Shown piece by piece: positions 17,533 through 28,181 of a stretch of DNA of 64,000 nt. The stretch is from Spongorhabdus nitratireducens (GTDB lineage: Bacteria; Pseudomonadota; Gammaproteobacteria; Pseudomonadales; Endozoicomonadaceae): contig CANDOC010000003.1 in the NCBI GenBank assembly GCA_947387575.1, positions 1-64,000 on the forward strand, written 5' to 3'. The notes under the pieces are model-generated. The model saw only the letters and a list, made by a program, of their open reading frames with translations, had not been told where the DNA came from and did no database searches. Made by a program: the position numbers and the translations under genes. Position 1 is the stretch's first letter. Every line of letters begins with the position of its first letter.

Positions 17533-17972
17533 GGCATGATCATCGGTGCCGGAGTGCCATTACCCCTTGGGCCCCCTGAACCCTTGAATTTTTGGGCCTG
17601 ACTGTAATAGAACTCGAAATTGGTCGCGAATTCGGCAATGGCATTCTCAAATTTTTCCAGATCCAGCTGGGGTTCCGGCATTTTCAGGCACAGCGCCAGT
17701 CGACCGGTTTCCTTATCAATACTCAGCCCTGGACGCTGCCCTTGAATGGTAGCCAGTGCCTTTTTCAGCAGGTTATCCAGCAGGTCATGAAGTTCCTGAT
17801 CCTTTTCAGGTAAAGCATCCAGCTCGGAATAGAGATAGACAGAACGAGCTGCGGCAAAACACTGAATAATCAGGCCACCATCAATAACCAACCGGTACTT
17901 GCCATCCACTTGGCTGAGGTTACGAATGCCCTTGCGTTCACGAAACTGTTCGATAACTTTCTGGAAAGACAT
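17529..17972 (-). CDS. CesT/Tir-type T3SS effector chaperone
   Basis: A 147-residue acidic alpha/beta protein with the class I chaperone layout: N-terminal helix (FQKVIEQFRERKGI), beta strands (KYRLVIDGGLIIQCF, SVYLYSELDALP), a central helix (LHDLLDNLLKKALATIQG), further strands (LSIDKETGRLALCLKM) and a C-terminal helix. Such dimers bind the N-terminus of an effector and hand it to the T3SS ATPase. The ATG at 17972 has AGGG five bases upstream; a TTG at 17999 extends the frame but lacks a site. Its 4-bp overlap with the downstream fusion gene marks that protein as the likely cargo. Confidence 0.78.
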   Translation of the reverse strand: MSFQKVIEQFRERKGIRNLSQVDGKYRLVIDGGLIIQCFAAARSVYLYSELDALPEKDQELHDLLDNLLKKALATIQGQRPGLSIDKETGRLALCLKMPEPQLDLEKFENAIAEFATNFEFYYSQAQKFKGSGGPRGNGTPAPMIMP

Positions 17973-18050
17973 GGCGTCCCTGCCCGTACGCTGAATCAAT
18001 AAGCCCTGAAATTCGGACCTTGTTCTAATCAGTTTAGGCAGGAAGCCGCC

Positions 18051-18080
18051 CCCTGTTCCAGCACACCAGCTGAAACAGGG
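18051..18080 (-). terminator. Hairpin between the antiporter and chaperone genes
   Basis: Arms CCCTGTTTCAGC and GCTGGAACAGGG (minus strand) pair with a single mismatch around a short loop, 19-48 bp after the antiporter stop. There is no clear T-run, so it may be a Rho-aided terminator. Confidence 0.4.
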
Positions 18081-18098
18081 ATATAACGGAAGGGGAAG

Positions 18099-19688
18099 TC
18101 AGGAGCTAACCATATCCGAAGCCAGCTTTTCTTCGCCACGGTCAGAGGAGCGCTTGAGTAGAATCACAACACCAACAAACAGCAGCAGGGCAACAGCAAC
18201 GCCAGTCCAGGCAGAGTTTGTCAGTCCCATCACAATATAACCAGTCAGCGCCACACCTGCTGCAGACAGGCAATAAGGCAGCTGAGTGACTACATGATCA
18301 ATGTGATGGCAGGCAGCACCCGTGGAAGAAAGAATGGTTGTATCGGATATTGGCGAACAGTGATCACCAAATACCGCACCGGCTAGAACAGCCGCCAGCA
18401 TCGGCAGCATCAGCGCGATCTCGGTCCCGGCAGCCATATCACCAGCGATAGGCAGCATGATGCCAAAGGTTCCCCAGCTGGTACCGGTAGCAAACGCCAT
18501 CACACCGGCAACCACAAACAGGATGGCTGGCAGCCAGCGTGCTTCAATTGAATCACTGACCAGGCCCGCCAGATACTTACCGGTTTCCAGACCACTGATA
18601 ACATCCACCAGGATCCATGCCAGAACCAGAATATAAATTGCTGGCATCATTGAGCGAAAACCACTGATCATTGCTCCTGCCGCACGACTGGAACCCGGAC
18701 GCTGGCGCAGCAGCATAGCGATGCTGGTACCAATGCCAATCAGGCCACCAGTCACCAGAGAAGTATTCACATCACAATTCTCAAACGCGCCCAGCAATGA
18801 GAATGGCTGACCTTCAGCAGCCAGAACAGAAGCTCCGGTCCAGATCAGGGCAAAGACGGTTGCCAGCACCAGCACGACAACAGGCACGATCAGATCCTTA
18901 ACCTGCCCACCGGATAATGCTTCCAGCTCAGAGCTACCCATCGGGCGCCCCTTGCCTTCATCGAACAACTCACCTTGCCGGGCTTTCTGGTCGTGGGTCT
19001 TCATCGCCCCCACATTGATATCCATAGCGGCCGAGCAAACGACCAGAATCAGCGCCAGAAATGCATACAGATTCATCGGAATCATGGTCACAAACGCACC
19101 CAGCGCACTGATATCAGTCACCTCATGCGCCACCAGAATCGAGCCAATCAGCGCAATAATATACGCACCCCAGCTGGAGATCGGAGTCAGCACGCAGATC
19201 GGAGCAGCTGTAGAATCAATCAGATACGCCAGCTTGGCACGGGAAATACGCTGACCATCCGTGATCGGACGGCTGATCTGACCAACGGCCAGACTGTTGA
19301 AGTAGTCATCAATAAAGATGATAAAGCCCAGCGCAACAGCCAATACTTGTGAACCCTGACGGGTTTTGACCCGTTCCCGGGCCCAGTCCGCAAAAGCTCC
19401 TGTGCCTCCGGCCAGGGTAATCAGACTGGTCATACCACCCAGCAACAGCAGGAAGGACAGCAGGAAGATACTGCCTGTATTCAGGCCATCGTCCCAGAAG
19501 ATAGAGATAAAGACATCAGCGATATATTGGAAAGCCGCTCCTACGCTGAACTCATTCAGCAGCAAGGCACCAACCAGAATACCGGCCCCTAGCGAGATCA
19601 CGACTTTTCGGGTAATAACTGCCAGTCCGATAGCAACTATCGGTGCAAGCAAAGAGAGAAAGGAATTACTGTAACTTGCGAGTTCCAT
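18099..19688 (-). CDS. Na+/H+ antiporter, NhaC-like family
   Basis: Inner-membrane secondary transporter of 529 residues with about 11-13 hydrophobic segments. Family features include FIIFIDDYFNSLAVGQISRPITDG and, near the C-terminus, ATGTSWGTFGIMLPIAG and GDHCSPISDTTILSS. It probably exports Na+ in exchange for protons, useful in a marine cell. The substrate could also be an organic acid, since NhaC-type carriers include malate/lactate antiporters. It is on the same strand as the chaperone gene, 126 bp upstream. Confidence 0.88.
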   Translation of the reverse strand: MELASYSNSFLSLLAPIVAIGLAVITRKVVISLGAGILVGALLLNEFSVGAAFQYIADVFISIFWDDGLNTGSIFLLSFLLLLGGMTSLITLAGGTGAFADWARERVKTRQGSQVLAVALGFIIFIDDYFNSLAVGQISRPITDGQRISRAKLAYLIDSTAAPICVLTPISSWGAYIIALIGSILVAHEVTDISALGAFVTMIPMNLYAFLALILVVCSAAMDINVGAMKTHDQKARQGELFDEGKGRPMGSSELEALSGGQVKDLIVPVVVLVLATVFALIWTGASVLAAEGQPFSLLGAFENCDVNTSLVTGGLIGIGTSIAMLLRQRPGSSRAAGAMISGFRSMMPAIYILVLAWILVDVISGLETGKYLAGLVSDSIEARWLPAILFVVAGVMAFATGTSWGTFGIMLPIAGDMAAGTEIALMLPMLAAVLAGAVFGDHCSPISDTTILSSTGAACHHIDHVVTQLPYCLSAAGVALTGYIVMGLTNSAWTGVAVALLLFVGVVILLKRSSDRGEEKLASDMVSS

Positions 19689-20371
19689 AATGGGGCTGTC
19701 TCAGCTGCGGGCGATCCTGTCAGACACCGGCATTTCCGCAGCATTTCCCGTCAAGATACCGGGAAAGACATCACAAGCAACAAGGCGTCAGTACCCGCTT
19801 GCCCAAATCAGGCAGCATGAACTGCTTGAAGGAAGCTGAGTAACGACAATAACAATCTGGGGAATCTGCTTAAACTATCTATATCGCTATATCTAACACC
19901 AGATTTCCAGACGCTGTAGTTGTGAGAGCGGAAACGCCACTGATCAAAACGACCAACCCGTTTCATTCTAGTTTATTGGAGCCCTACTTGCGTCTGGAAA
20001 TGGCCAGTGCTTTATTCAGTGCATCCTGCACCTGTCACTAAACCTCTTCCGGATAGCACTCCACAGTCAATGTCAAACAACGACATACTCTGTGACAGTG
20101 CAGCAGCTATTAACTGGTGCACCAGTATTCAGCCCTGGTCAGACTGAAAACTTCGGCATCCTTCCCTTTCCATAACGGTCTACAGCTGCCAGCCTCTCGC
20201 TATGTACTCTTGAAGTGATGCGCCTCTACCACAATCGAACCCGAAATTATCCACAGCCCGGTTTTTGACACAACAGGCAGTTGAGACTCATTCGAAATAA
20301 ATTGACCAATATCAATTTCTTTTTTGGTCGTATTACCTTTGTACGTTTCAGGCATTGCCTGAATTCCACAA
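19689..20371. other. Long intergenic region between the antiporter gene and guaA
   Basis: About 680 bp without a supportable gene. It should hold the antiporter promoter on the minus strand. At 20299-20318 there is a perfect 7-bp inverted repeat (AAATTGA, 6-nt spacer, TCAATTT) that also reads as an FNR-like TTGAC-N4-ATCAA at 20302-20315, but no suitable downstream gene follows on the plus strand. The only long open frame there runs into guaA antisense. Confidence 0.5.
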
Positions 20372-20409
20372 AAAAGCCCACGATAGAAATAATATCTACC
20401 GTGGGCTTT
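20372..20409 (-). terminator. Intrinsic terminator after guaA
   Basis: Arms AAAGCCCACG and CGTGGGCTTT with an additional TAGA/TCTA pairing (one mismatch) form a strong hairpin about 40-75 bp downstream of the guaA stop, flanked by A/T runs. Confidence 0.85.
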
Positions 20410-20448
20410 ATAGGATGGGTTAACCCGATATGTATTTATGCCGGATTA

Positions 20449-22026
20449 TTATTCCCACTCAATAGTTGCCGGCGGCTTGCTGGAAACATCGTAAGTCACC
20501 CGGGAAATACCGGAGATTTCATTGATGATTCGACCGGAAACCCGTTCCAGGAAGTCATACGGCAGGTGAGCCCAGCGCGCAGTCATGAAGTCGATGGTTT
20601 CCACAGCCCGCAGTGAAACCACATACTCATAACGACGTCCGTCGCCCACAACACCAACCGACTTGACCGGCAGGAAGACGACAAAGGCCTGACTGGTTTT
20701 GTGGTACAGATCAGCTTTGTGAAGCTCATCGATAAAGATTGCATCAGCCAGTCGTAAGGTATCAGCGTACTCTTTCTTGACCTCACCCAGAATACGCACA
20801 CCCAGACCCGGTCCCGGGAACGGATGGCGATAAACCATATCGTAAGGCAGCCCCAGCTCCAGACCGATCTTGCGCACTTCATCCTTGAACAGTTCACGAA
20901 GCGGCTCGACCAGCTCCATTTTCATATCATCCGGCAGGCCACCTACGTTGTGGTGCGACTTGATGACATGAGCTTTGCCGGTCTTGCTGGCTGCAGACTC
21001 AATCACATCCGGATAGATAGTTCCCTGGGCAAGGAATTTAACCTCTGACAGTCTGGAAGATTCTTCATCAAAAATATCAATGAAGGTATTACCGATAATC
21101 TTCCGTTTCTGTTCCGGATCGGCTACATCTTTCAGCTTGGTCAGGAACCGCTCTTCAGCATCTACGCGTACGACTTTAACGCCCATGTTTTCTGCAAACA
21201 TGGCCATTACCTGATCACCTTCGTTCAGACGCAGCAGGCCGTTATCCACAAACACACAAGTCAGCTGGTCACCGATAGCCTTGTGCAGCAGGGCTGCAAC
21301 CACACTGGAGTCAACACCCCCAGACAGCCCCAGCAGAACCTGTTCATCACCAACCTGTTCGCGGATACGGGCAACGGCATCATCAATAATGCCACTGGCA
21401 GTCCACAGTTTTTCACAGCCGGCGATATCAATCAGGAAGCGTTCCAGCATCCGCTCGCCCTGCTTGGTGTGGGTGACTTCAGGGTGGAACTGGACACCGT
21501 AGAAATGGCGGGATTCATCTGCCATCCCTGCAATAGGGCAGGAGTCAGTGGATGCCATCAGGCTAAAGCCTTGCGGCAGCTGGCTGACCTTGTCACCATG
21601 GCTCATCCACACATCCAGGCTCATGCGGCCGGTATCGTTGATGTGGTCTTCAATGCCTTTCAGGAACGCGGTTGGTGTTTCAATATCAACTTCGGCATAG
21701 CCAAATTCACGCAGGTCAGAAGTCGATACTTGGCCGCCCAGCTGGGCCGCCATGGTCTGCATACCGTAGCAGATGCCCAGCACCGGAACACCCAGATCAA
21801 ATACGACATCAGGAGCCCGCGGGGTATCACCCTCGGTAACAGATTCCGGCCCACCAGACAGAATAATGGCTTTGGGATTAAAGGCCCTGATATCTGCTTC
21901 CGGCATATCAAAAGCATGCAGTTCGCAGTACACACCGATTTCCCGCACCCGGCGAGCAATCAGCTGTGTGTACTGGGACCCGAAATCAAGGATAAGAATA
22001 CGTTGGGAATGAATATCCTGGGTCAT
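20449..22026 (-). CDS. guaA: GMP synthase (glutamine-hydrolysing)
   Basis: Converts XMP to GMP with glutamine and ATP. An N-terminal class I glutamine amidotransferase domain has [10 protein letters not shown] (catalytic Cys) and FHPEVTHT (His). The ATP-pyrophosphatase domain has the P-loop [12 protein letters not shown], and a dimerisation domain ends in [15 protein letters not shown]. The ATG at 22026 gives 525 residues, the standard length; an in-frame TTG at 22044 is ignored. It lies downstream of guaB, the usual guaBA pair. Confidence 0.98.
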   Translation of the reverse strand: MTQDIHSQRILILDFGSQYTQLIARRVREIGVYCELHAFDMPEADIRAFNPKAIILSGGPESVTEGDTPRAPDVVFDLGVPVLGICYGMQTMAAQLGGQVSTSDLREFGYAEVDIETPTAFLKGIEDHINDTGRMSLDVWMSHGDKVSQLPQGFSLMASTDSCPIAGMADESRHFYGVQFHPEVTHTKQGERMLERFLIDIAGCEKLWTASGIIDDAVARIREQVGDEQVLLGLSGGVDSSVVAALLHKAIGDQLTCVFVDNGLLRLNEGDQVMAMFAENMGVKVVRVDAEERFLTKLKDVADPEQKRKIIGNTFIDIFDEESSRLSEVKFLAQGTIYPDVIESAASKTGKAHVIKSHHNVGGLPDDMKMELVEPLRELFKDEVRKIGLELGLPYDMVYRHPFPGPGLGVRILGEVKKEYADTLRLADAIFIDELHKADLYHKTSQAFVVFLPVKSVGVVGDGRRYEYVVSLRAVETIDFMTARWAHLPYDFLERVSGRIINEISGISRVTYDVSSKPPATIEWE

Positions 22027-22110
22027 GAATCCGCTCGAAAACAAGTTATGGCCTCTGACTACAGGTTGATGACCTGCAGCATCCGGCTTTTATATGGAAG
22101 ATAAATATCA

Positions 22111-22138
22111 GCCCGGCTATCACTACCGATAACCGGGC
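22111..22138 (-). promoter_or_regulatory. Intercistronic hairpin between guaB and guaA
   Basis: GCCCGG-C-TATC pairs with GATA-A-CCGGGC around a 6-nt loop, leaving one mismatch, in the 141-bp guaB-guaA gap. There is no T-run, so it may stabilise or process the guaBA mRNA. Confidence 0.5.
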
Positions 22139-22167
22139 CGGATTAAGAGATAAAACCCTGAGACAAC

Positions 22168-23637
22168 TCAGTGAGCGCGATAGTTCGGCGCTTCCTTGGT
22201 GATTGTCACATCATGCACATGAGACTCTTTCATCCCGGCATTAGTCACCCGGACAAACTCTGGACAAGTTCTCATGGTGTCGATATCCGGAGAACCGGTA
22301 TAACCCATGGAAGCCCGCAGACCACCCATCAGCTGGTGCACAATGGCAGTCAGCGGCCCTTTGTAGGGTACTCGGCCTTCGATACCTTCCGGCACCAGTT
22401 TCTCAGCACCGGCATTGGCATCCTGGAAGTAACGGTCACTGGAACCACTGGCCTGAGACATCGCACCCAGCGAGCCCATACCACGGTATGACTTATAGCT
22501 CCGGCCCTGATACAGAATGATTTCACCCGGCGCTTCATCGGTACCGGCCAGCATACTGCCGATCATGATGACGCTGGCACCGGCCACAACGGCTTTGGCC
22601 AGATCACCGGAATAGCGAATACCGCCATCAGCAACAACCGGGATACCGGTACCTTCCAGTGCTTTAACAACATTACCCACGGCAGAGATCTGGGGCACAC
22701 CGATACCGGTCACAATCCGGGTCGTACAGATGGAGCCAGGGCCAATACCCACTTTCACACCATCGGCACCGGCTTCAGCCAGAGCCTTGGCCGCTGCAGC
22801 AGTAGCAATATTGCCACCGATAACATCAACCTGCGGGTAATTCTTTTTAACCCAGGCCACACGCTCGATAACGCCTTTGGAGTGTCCGTGTGCGGTATCA
22901 ACCACAATAACATCCACACCGGCTTCAACCAGAGCAGCAACACGCTCCGGAGTTTCGGCACCGGTGCCTACTGCCGCACCAACTCGCAGCTGACCATGCT
23001 CATCCTTGCAGGCGTTGGGGTAATCCTGGGCCTTCTGAATATCCTTGACGGTCATCATACCGGCCAGTTTGCCGGCCTTGTCGACTACCAGCACCTTCTC
23101 AATCCGGTGCTGCTGCAGTAGAGCCTGTACGGAACTCTGAGAAGTACCCTCAGGTACAGTGACCAGGCGATCCCGCGGGGTCATAACAGCGGAGACCTTT
23201 TTAGTGACATCAGCAACAAAACGCACATCACGACTGGTAACAATCCCCACCAGATCACCATTCTGCAATACCGGCACACCGGAGATGCTGTGCTGCTGAC
23301 GCAGCTCCATCAATTCCCGTACAGTGGCATCAGCCTCAATGGTAATAGGGTCTTTTACTACCCCGCTTTCGTGTTTTTTTACCTTTTTTACTTCATTTGC
23401 CTGTTGATCTACGGTCATATTTTTGTGGATAATACCAAGTCCGCCTTCTTGCGCCATCGCAATGGCAAGACGGGCTTCGGTGACGGTATCCATGGCTGAT
23501 GACAGCAGCGGGATATTCAGCTCAATGTTTCTGGTAACACGAGACTTGAGTGAAACATCCTTTGGCAGGACTTCAGAATACCCCGGGACCAGCAATACAT
23601 CATCGAAGGTCAAAGCTTCTTCTGCTATACGCAACAT
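22168..23637 (-). CDS. guaB: Inosine-5'-monophosphate dehydrogenase
   Basis: NAD-dependent oxidation of IMP to XMP, the rate-limiting step of guanine nucleotide synthesis. It has 489 residues. The TIM barrel begins [20 protein letters not shown]. Two CBS domains are inserted at about 95-205. The catalytic loop [11 protein letters not shown] carries the active Cys, followed by [12 protein letters not shown] and [10 protein letters not shown]. Divergent from xseA, as in many gammaproteobacteria. Confidence 0.98.
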   Translation of the reverse strand: MLRIAEEALTFDDVLLVPGYSEVLPKDVSLKSRVTRNIELNIPLLSSAMDTVTEARLAIAMAQEGGLGIIHKNMTVDQQANEVKKVKKHESGVVKDPITIEADATVRELMELRQQHSISGVPVLQNGDLVGIVTSRDVRFVADVTKKVSAVMTPRDRLVTVPEGTSQSSVQALLQQHRIEKVLVVDKAGKLAGMMTVKDIQKAQDYPNACKDEHGQLRVGAAVGTGAETPERVAALVEAGVDVIVVDTAHGHSKGVIERVAWVKKNYPQVDVIGGNIATAAAAKALAEAGADGVKVGIGPGSICTTRIVTGIGVPQISAVGNVVKALEGTGIPVVADGGIRYSGDLAKAVVAGASVIMIGSMLAGTDEAPGEIILYQGRSYKSYRGMGSLGAMSQASGSSDRYFQDANAGAEKLVPEGIEGRVPYKGPLTAIVHQLMGGLRASMGYTGSPDIDTMRTCPEFVRVTNAGMKESHVHDVTITKEAPNYRAH

Positions 23638-23929
23638 ATTCGTTCGCCTACCGATTCATTTCATTTGAATAGTATAAGGAAAGTCCTCGGCAACACTGTC
23701 TGGGTTCAGCCTCGCCGCGGGAAAATCGAGTAAATTCCAACAATTATATCGGTCTCGAATTGCGCCAACAATTCTTACATTTTCATTTTTTTTCAGGGAT
23801 AATTCTCGGGTTTGCCCGCCTATAGCGATAGTCAGACAAAAATAGCCAGACAAATGTGCCTGATATCTGCCTGTGGCCGGAAGCTTTATTGCAGGATCTA
23901 CTGAAAACGTCGGACTTACTGAAAACGCC

Positions 23930-25291
23930 ATGCTGAAACCAAAGCAAGAACACACCGGTACCCCACGCAACATACTGAGTGTGTCCGAGCTGAACAGTCA
24001 GGCGCGGCGCTTGCTGGAAGTGACATTCTCCTCAATCTGGGTCGAGGGGGAGATTTCCAACCTGGCGCGTCCGGCCTCCGGACACTGGTACTTCACCCTG
24101 AAGGATGCCGGTGCCCAGGTGCGTTCAGCCATGTTCCGCAACCGTAATCAGGCACTGCGCTTTGCTGTTAAAGAGGGCATGCAGGTTCGGGTTCGCGCCC
24201 GAGTCAGCCTTTATGAAGGTCGGGGCGATTATCAGCTGATTGTCGAAAATATGGAGCCTGCAGGTGCCGGGGCGCTGCAACAGGCTTTTGAACAGCTCAA
24301 GGCCAGGCTGGCTGCCGAGGGTTTATTTGCTCCCGAGCGCAAACAACCGCTCCCCCAGATGCCAAAACATATTGGCATCGTAACATCCCCCACCGGAGCC
24401 GCTATTCGAGATTTCCTGACGGTTCTGGAGCGACGCTTTCCTTCAACCAGAGTCACCATTATTCCGACGCTGGTTCAGGGTAATGAAGCAGCACCTCAAA
24501 TAGTCCGGGCTATTCAACTGGCTCAGCAATTGCCGGATCTTGATGTACTGGTGCTCAGCCGGGGCGGTGGTTCACTGGAAGATCTGTGGCCATTTAACGA
24601 TGAATATGTCGCCCGGACTATCGCAGCCTGCCCAATCCCCACTGTTAGCGCTGTGGGCCACGAGATTGATTTCAGCATTTCTGATTTTGTTGCCGATTAC
24701 AGGGCACCTACTCCCTCTGCAGCCGCAGAAGTACTCAGCCACGACCAAGCTGACTGGCACAACACTCTGGAAGCCTGGCGGCAGCAGTTAGCGATGACCA
24801 TGAACCGGTTACTGGGTAATCAGCGACAGGCGCTGCAACATTTACACAAGCGGCTGCGCCATCCGGGATATAAGCTACAGGAACAAAGTCAGCGACTGGA
24901 TGATCTTGAAGTCCGGCTACAGCAAGCCATCAAGCACCAGCTTTTGAACAAAAAAAGTCAGCTGGGCAATATCCAAAGCCGCTTGCATCAGAACTCTCCA
25001 CTGAATCAGCTGAAAGCCAAACGTATTCCGCTGACTAATCTCCATGCCCGCCTTGATGCCGCCATCAAGCAGCTGCTCGAACTGCATCGCCACCGTTTGT
25101 CAGAAAACGTCGGCCGCATGAACGCCTATAGCCCACTGGCCACGTTAGGACGCGGATACTCAATTCTGCAAAAGGAAGATGGTCAGGTCGTCAGACAACA
25201 AAGCGATGTCAGCAAAGACGAAATAATTACCGCCCGACTCGGCAAGGGACAACTGAGCTGCCGGGTTGAAGATGTGATTACAGATAGCTAA
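23930..25291 (+). CDS. xseA: Exodeoxyribonuclease VII large subunit
   Basis: Catalytic subunit of ExoVII, which degrades single-stranded DNA in both directions. The N-terminal OB-fold domain (ILSVSELNSQARRLLE, ISNLARPASGHWYFTLKD) is followed by the nuclease domain (GIVTSPTGAAIRDFL, LSRGGGSLEDLWPFND, SAVGHEIDFSISDFVADYRAPTPSAAAE written here in parts) and a long coiled coil. The ATG at 23930 gives 453 residues, matching the family; a GTG at 23873 extends the frame into the divergent promoter region and is less likely. The small subunit gene xseB is not in the window. Confidence 0.96.
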   Translation: MLKPKQEHTGTPRNILSVSELNSQARRLLEVTFSSIWVEGEISNLARPASGHWYFTLKDAGAQVRSAMFRNRNQALRFAVKEGMQVRVRARVSLYEGRGDYQLIVENMEPAGAGALQQAFEQLKARLAAEGLFAPERKQPLPQMPKHIGIVTSPTGAAIRDFLTVLERRFPSTRVTIIPTLVQGNEAAPQIVRAIQLAQQLPDLDVLVLSRGGGSLEDLWPFNDEYVARTIAACPIPTVSAVGHEIDFSISDFVADYRAPTPSAAAEVLSHDQADWHNTLEAWRQQLAMTMNRLLGNQRQALQHLHKRLRHPGYKLQEQSQRLDDLEVRLQQAIKHQLLNKKSQLGNIQSRLHQNSPLNQLKAKRIPLTNLHARLDAAIKQLLELHRHRLSENVGRMNAYSPLATLGRGYSILQKEDGQVVRQQSDVSKDEIITARLGKGQLSCRVEDVITDS

Positions 25292-25297
25292 AAAGAG

Positions 25298-25341
25298 CTG
25301 AAACAAAACAGGCTGGTATAAACCAGCCTGTTTTGTTTCAG
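25298..25341. terminator. Bidirectional terminator between xseA and der
   Basis: A perfect 19-bp stem (CTGAAACAAAACAGGCTGG and its complement) with a 6-nt loop TATAAA lies between the convergent genes. The A/T-rich outer stem gives T-runs on both strands. Confidence 0.92.
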
Positions 25342-25346
25342 AGAGC

Positions 25347-26792
25347 CTAGCGCTTGTTCTTTTTCTTCTTTTCCGCTTTCTTGGCGTGTCTTACCAGACG
25401 CTGCTTCTTGTGAAGCTGACGGTCTGTCAGTTTGTTTTTCTTTCCTGCGTACGGGTTCTCACTCGACTTGAATTCAAACCGTACCGGAGTACCAACCAGT
25501 TTCAATACACGACGGAAAGTATTTTCCAGATAGCGACGATAAGATGCCGGTACTGAGTCTGTCTGATTACCGTGAATAATCAGCAGTGGCGGATTCATAC
25601 CACCCATGTGACAGAACCGCAGCTTGATCCGGTGACCATTCACCATCGGTGGCTGGTGTTCACCCACAGCATCCTGCAGCACACGGGTCAGGTAGTTGGT
25701 TGACCAGCGTCCGGTAGCAGCCTCATAAGCTTCTTCAATGGCCTCATACAGGTTACCCACACCGGTGCCATGCATCGCGGAAATAAAGTGGATCCGGACA
25801 AAATCAACAAAGTGCAGCTTACGCTCCAGCTGTTCCTTGACCTGAGCCTTGTCCTCGGCTGTCATGCCATCCCACTTGTTGACCGCAATAACGGTACCTC
25901 GTCCTGCTTCCAGAACAAAGCCCAGCATATGCAGATCCTGATCGACCAGACCTTCACGGGCATCGATCACTACAACGGCAACATGAGCATCTTCAACCGC
26001 TTTCAGGGTTTTGATAACGGAGAACTTTTCAACCGTCTCCTTAACCTTGCCACGGCGACGCACACCCGCAGTATCAATCAGGGTGTAATGGCTGCCATGA
26101 CGCTCGTAAGGGATATAAACACTGTCCCGGGTGGTGCCAGCCTGGTCATAAACAACAACCCGCTCTTCACCCAGCATCCGGTTAACCAGTGTGGACTTGC
26201 CGACATTCGGGCGACCGACCACACCGATACGAATGCTGTCCGGCTGCTCAAAATCTTCCTCACCTTCGACCTCATCCAGCTCAGGCTCTGGCGGCAGGGT
26301 TTCCTCATAGGCATCCAGCGCGTCATCCAACAGATTGCGTACGCCTTTACCATGAGCAGCTGCAATACCTACCGGCTCGCCAATACCCATGCTGTAGAAT
26401 TCATTAAAAGCCACATCCGGGTTGGTGGTGTCCATCTTGTTGGCCACCAGCCAGGTCAGCTTGTTACGACGACGCAGGTGGTGGGCAATCATTTCGTCAC
26501 CGGCGGTCAGACCCGCTCTGGCATCAACCATGAAAAACACGACATCAGCCTCTTCAATCGCTGCCAGCGACTGGGAAGCCATTTCTGCATCAATACCTTC
26601 TTCGTCACCACTGATACCGCCGGTATCAATTACAACAAAGTCACGTTCACCCATTCGTCCTTCGCCGTACTTGCGATCACGGGTCAGACCGGCATAGTCC
26701 GCTACCAGCGCATCGCGCGAGCGGGTTAACCGATTGAAGAGAGTGGATTTACCAACATTTGGACGCCCTACCAGAGCGATCACCGGTACCAT
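25347..26792 (-). CDS. der: Ribosome biogenesis GTPase Der (EngA)
   Basis: Essential double-GTPase needed for 50S subunit maturation. It has 481 residues. The first G domain starts [18 protein letters not shown] with DTGGISG and NKMD. The second G domain has [27 protein letters not shown] and NKWD. A KH-like domain and a lysine-rich tail ([11 protein letters not shown]) follow. It is the last gene of the der-bamB-yfgM-hisS neighbourhood; a terminator separates it from bamB, so it probably has its own promoter. Confidence 0.98.
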   Translation of the reverse strand: MVPVIALVGRPNVGKSTLFNRLTRSRDALVADYAGLTRDRKYGEGRMGERDFVVIDTGGISGDEEGIDAEMASQSLAAIEEADVVFFMVDARAGLTAGDEMIAHHLRRRNKLTWLVANKMDTTNPDVAFNEFYSMGIGEPVGIAAAHGKGVRNLLDDALDAYEETLPPEPELDEVEGEEDFEQPDSIRIGVVGRPNVGKSTLVNRMLGEERVVVYDQAGTTRDSVYIPYERHGSHYTLIDTAGVRRRGKVKETVEKFSVIKTLKAVEDAHVAVVVIDAREGLVDQDLHMLGFVLEAGRGTVIAVNKWDGMTAEDKAQVKEQLERKLHFVDFVRIHFISAMHGTGVGNLYEAIEEAYEAATGRWSTNYLTRVLQDAVGEHQPPMVNGHRIKLRFCHMGGMNPPLLIIHGNQTDSVPASYRRYLENTFRRVLKLVGTPVRFEFKSSENPYAGKKNKLTDRQLHKKQRLVRHAKKAEKKKKNKR

Positions 26793-26904
26793 GGAATCGT
26801 TACCTTAGAACAACTTAATACCTGCCACTGCCGGTGAGCACTCGAGACTGGATTATTATACCCAGCCACAATTACTGCTCTCGGAAAAAGGACAGACATC
26901 CTGA

Positions 26905-26942
26905 AAAACAAAACGCCGGAGCAGTCTAGAACTGCCCCAGCG
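26905..26942 (-). terminator. Intrinsic terminator after bamB
   Basis: On the minus strand, CGCTGGGGCAGT pairs with ACTGCTCCGGCG (mismatches in the lower stem) around TCTAG, followed by TTTTGTTTTT. It lies about 55 bp after the bamB stop. Confidence 0.82.
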
Positions 26943-26996
26943 TACAACCTTAAAAATCTTCTTTTCGCTTCAGTAAAGGGATTTAACCTATAACTA

Positions 26997-28181
26997 TCAG
27001 CGAATCTTCAGCGCAACCAGATCACCGCCGTTGCCATAAGCAAACAGCAGCTCGCCATCACTCAGCAGTTGGGTGCGCAGGCCGTCGGAATCAACCTGAA
27101 TCCGGCCGGCAAACTGACCATCCACCTGAGAAATGAAGTGAACATAGCCTTCATAGTCGCCCACAGCAACATAACTACTGTGAGTAACCGGGCCACTCAG
27201 GCGACGGCCTTCAAGCTTTTCCTGACGCCAGTTGGTTGCACCGGTACGCTGATCAACAGCAGACACCCAGCCATTGGCCATCGCAACATACAGGCTGCCG
27301 AAGCCGGCGGCCATAGACTGGTAACTGGAAGACTCACGAGCCCAGCGAACACGGCCGGTAGCCGGATCCAGGGCAGCAATATTACCCTGGAAGCCAACAA
27401 CGTAGAGCACATCACTGATCAGCAGCGGACGGCCTTCGATATCAACCAGACGTTCCAGTTCAGAGTTACCCTTGGGCGCGGCAATGCGAGTATCCCACGC
27501 CTGAACACCTTTGGCTGCGTCATATGCCCGCACTTCACCATTGGCAAAACCGTCAATCACCAGACCACCGGTCATCAGCGGTGTGCTGGCACCACGCAGG
27601 CGCAGTACAGGCTGACTGACACTCTGCTCCCAGATTTTCTCGCCGCTGCTGGCATTCAGGCCTGTCAGCTTTTCATCTATGGAGTGAACAATCACGACAC
27701 TGCCGTCAGTTACCGGAGCAGACAGGACTTCACTGGAGACAGTACTGCGCCACAGTTCCTTACCGGTTTCCAGTGACAGTGCAGCAACATCACCATTCAG
27801 ACTGCCAACCAGCACCAGGCCACGGTTAGCGGATACCGCACCGGATGCCGGAATCTCCAGCTCGGTTGCCCACAGGCTCTTGCCGGTATCACGATCAAAC
27901 GCCTTGACCAGACCTTCCGCGTCAGCCGCTACCAGTGTATTACCACTGAGCGCCGGACGCAGATTCAGATACTTGCCGTCAGCGCCATTACCAACGCTCT
28001 GGCTCCAGACCTTTTCCAGCGTGATAGTGTTGGTAATTTCCGGCAGCTTGTTCGGCTCCCGTGTTTCACCGCCACTACCGGAAAACAGACTACATCCCCC
28101 AAGCAATACCACAGAGGCCAGCAAGGCGAGTTTCATCTGCTGAAAACGGCTTTTGTTATTTTGCTTCTGCAGACTCGTCAT
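26997..28181 (-). CDS. bamB: Outer-membrane assembly lipoprotein BamB
   Basis: Beta-propeller lipoprotein of the BAM complex that helps BamA fold outer-membrane proteins. A lipoprotein signal ends LLGGC, followed by eight-bladed PQQ-like repeats (GKSLWATELEIP, GKELWRSTV, GEKIWEQSV, GRVRWARES, GATNWRQE). The ATG at 28181 has GGAG nine bases upstream and overlaps yfgM by 26 bp; a second ATG at 28136 (MKLALLASVV) would give a more typical short signal peptide but lacks a site. Confidence 0.95.
   Translation of the reverse strand: MTSLQKQNNKSRFQQMKLALLASVVLLGGCSLFSGSGGETREPNKLPEITNTITLEKVWSQSVGNGADGKYLNLRPALSGNTLVAADAEGLVKAFDRDTGKSLWATELEIPASGAVSANRGLVLVGSLNGDVAALSLETGKELWRSTVSSEVLSAPVTDGSVVIVHSIDEKLTGLNASSGEKIWEQSVSQPVLRLRGASTPLMTGGLVIDGFANGEVRAYDAAKGVQAWDTRIAAPKGNSELERLVDIEGRPLLISDVLYVVGFQGNIAALDPATGRVRWARESSSYQSMAAGFGSLYVAMANGWVSAVDQRTGATNWRQEKLEGRRLSGPVTHSSYVAVGDYEGYVHFISQVDGQFAGRIQVDSDGLRTQLLSDGELLFAYGNGGDLVALKIR

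Noticed and set aside
20302-20315. FNR-like site TTGAC-N4-ATCAA
   Set aside because: It lies between a terminator and a minus-strand antiporter start 600 bp away, with no plausible target; probably chance within an A/T-rich palindrome.
23873-23929. GTG-initiated N-terminal extension of xseA
   Set aside because: The added residues are not family-like, and the ATG at 23930 gives the normal length.
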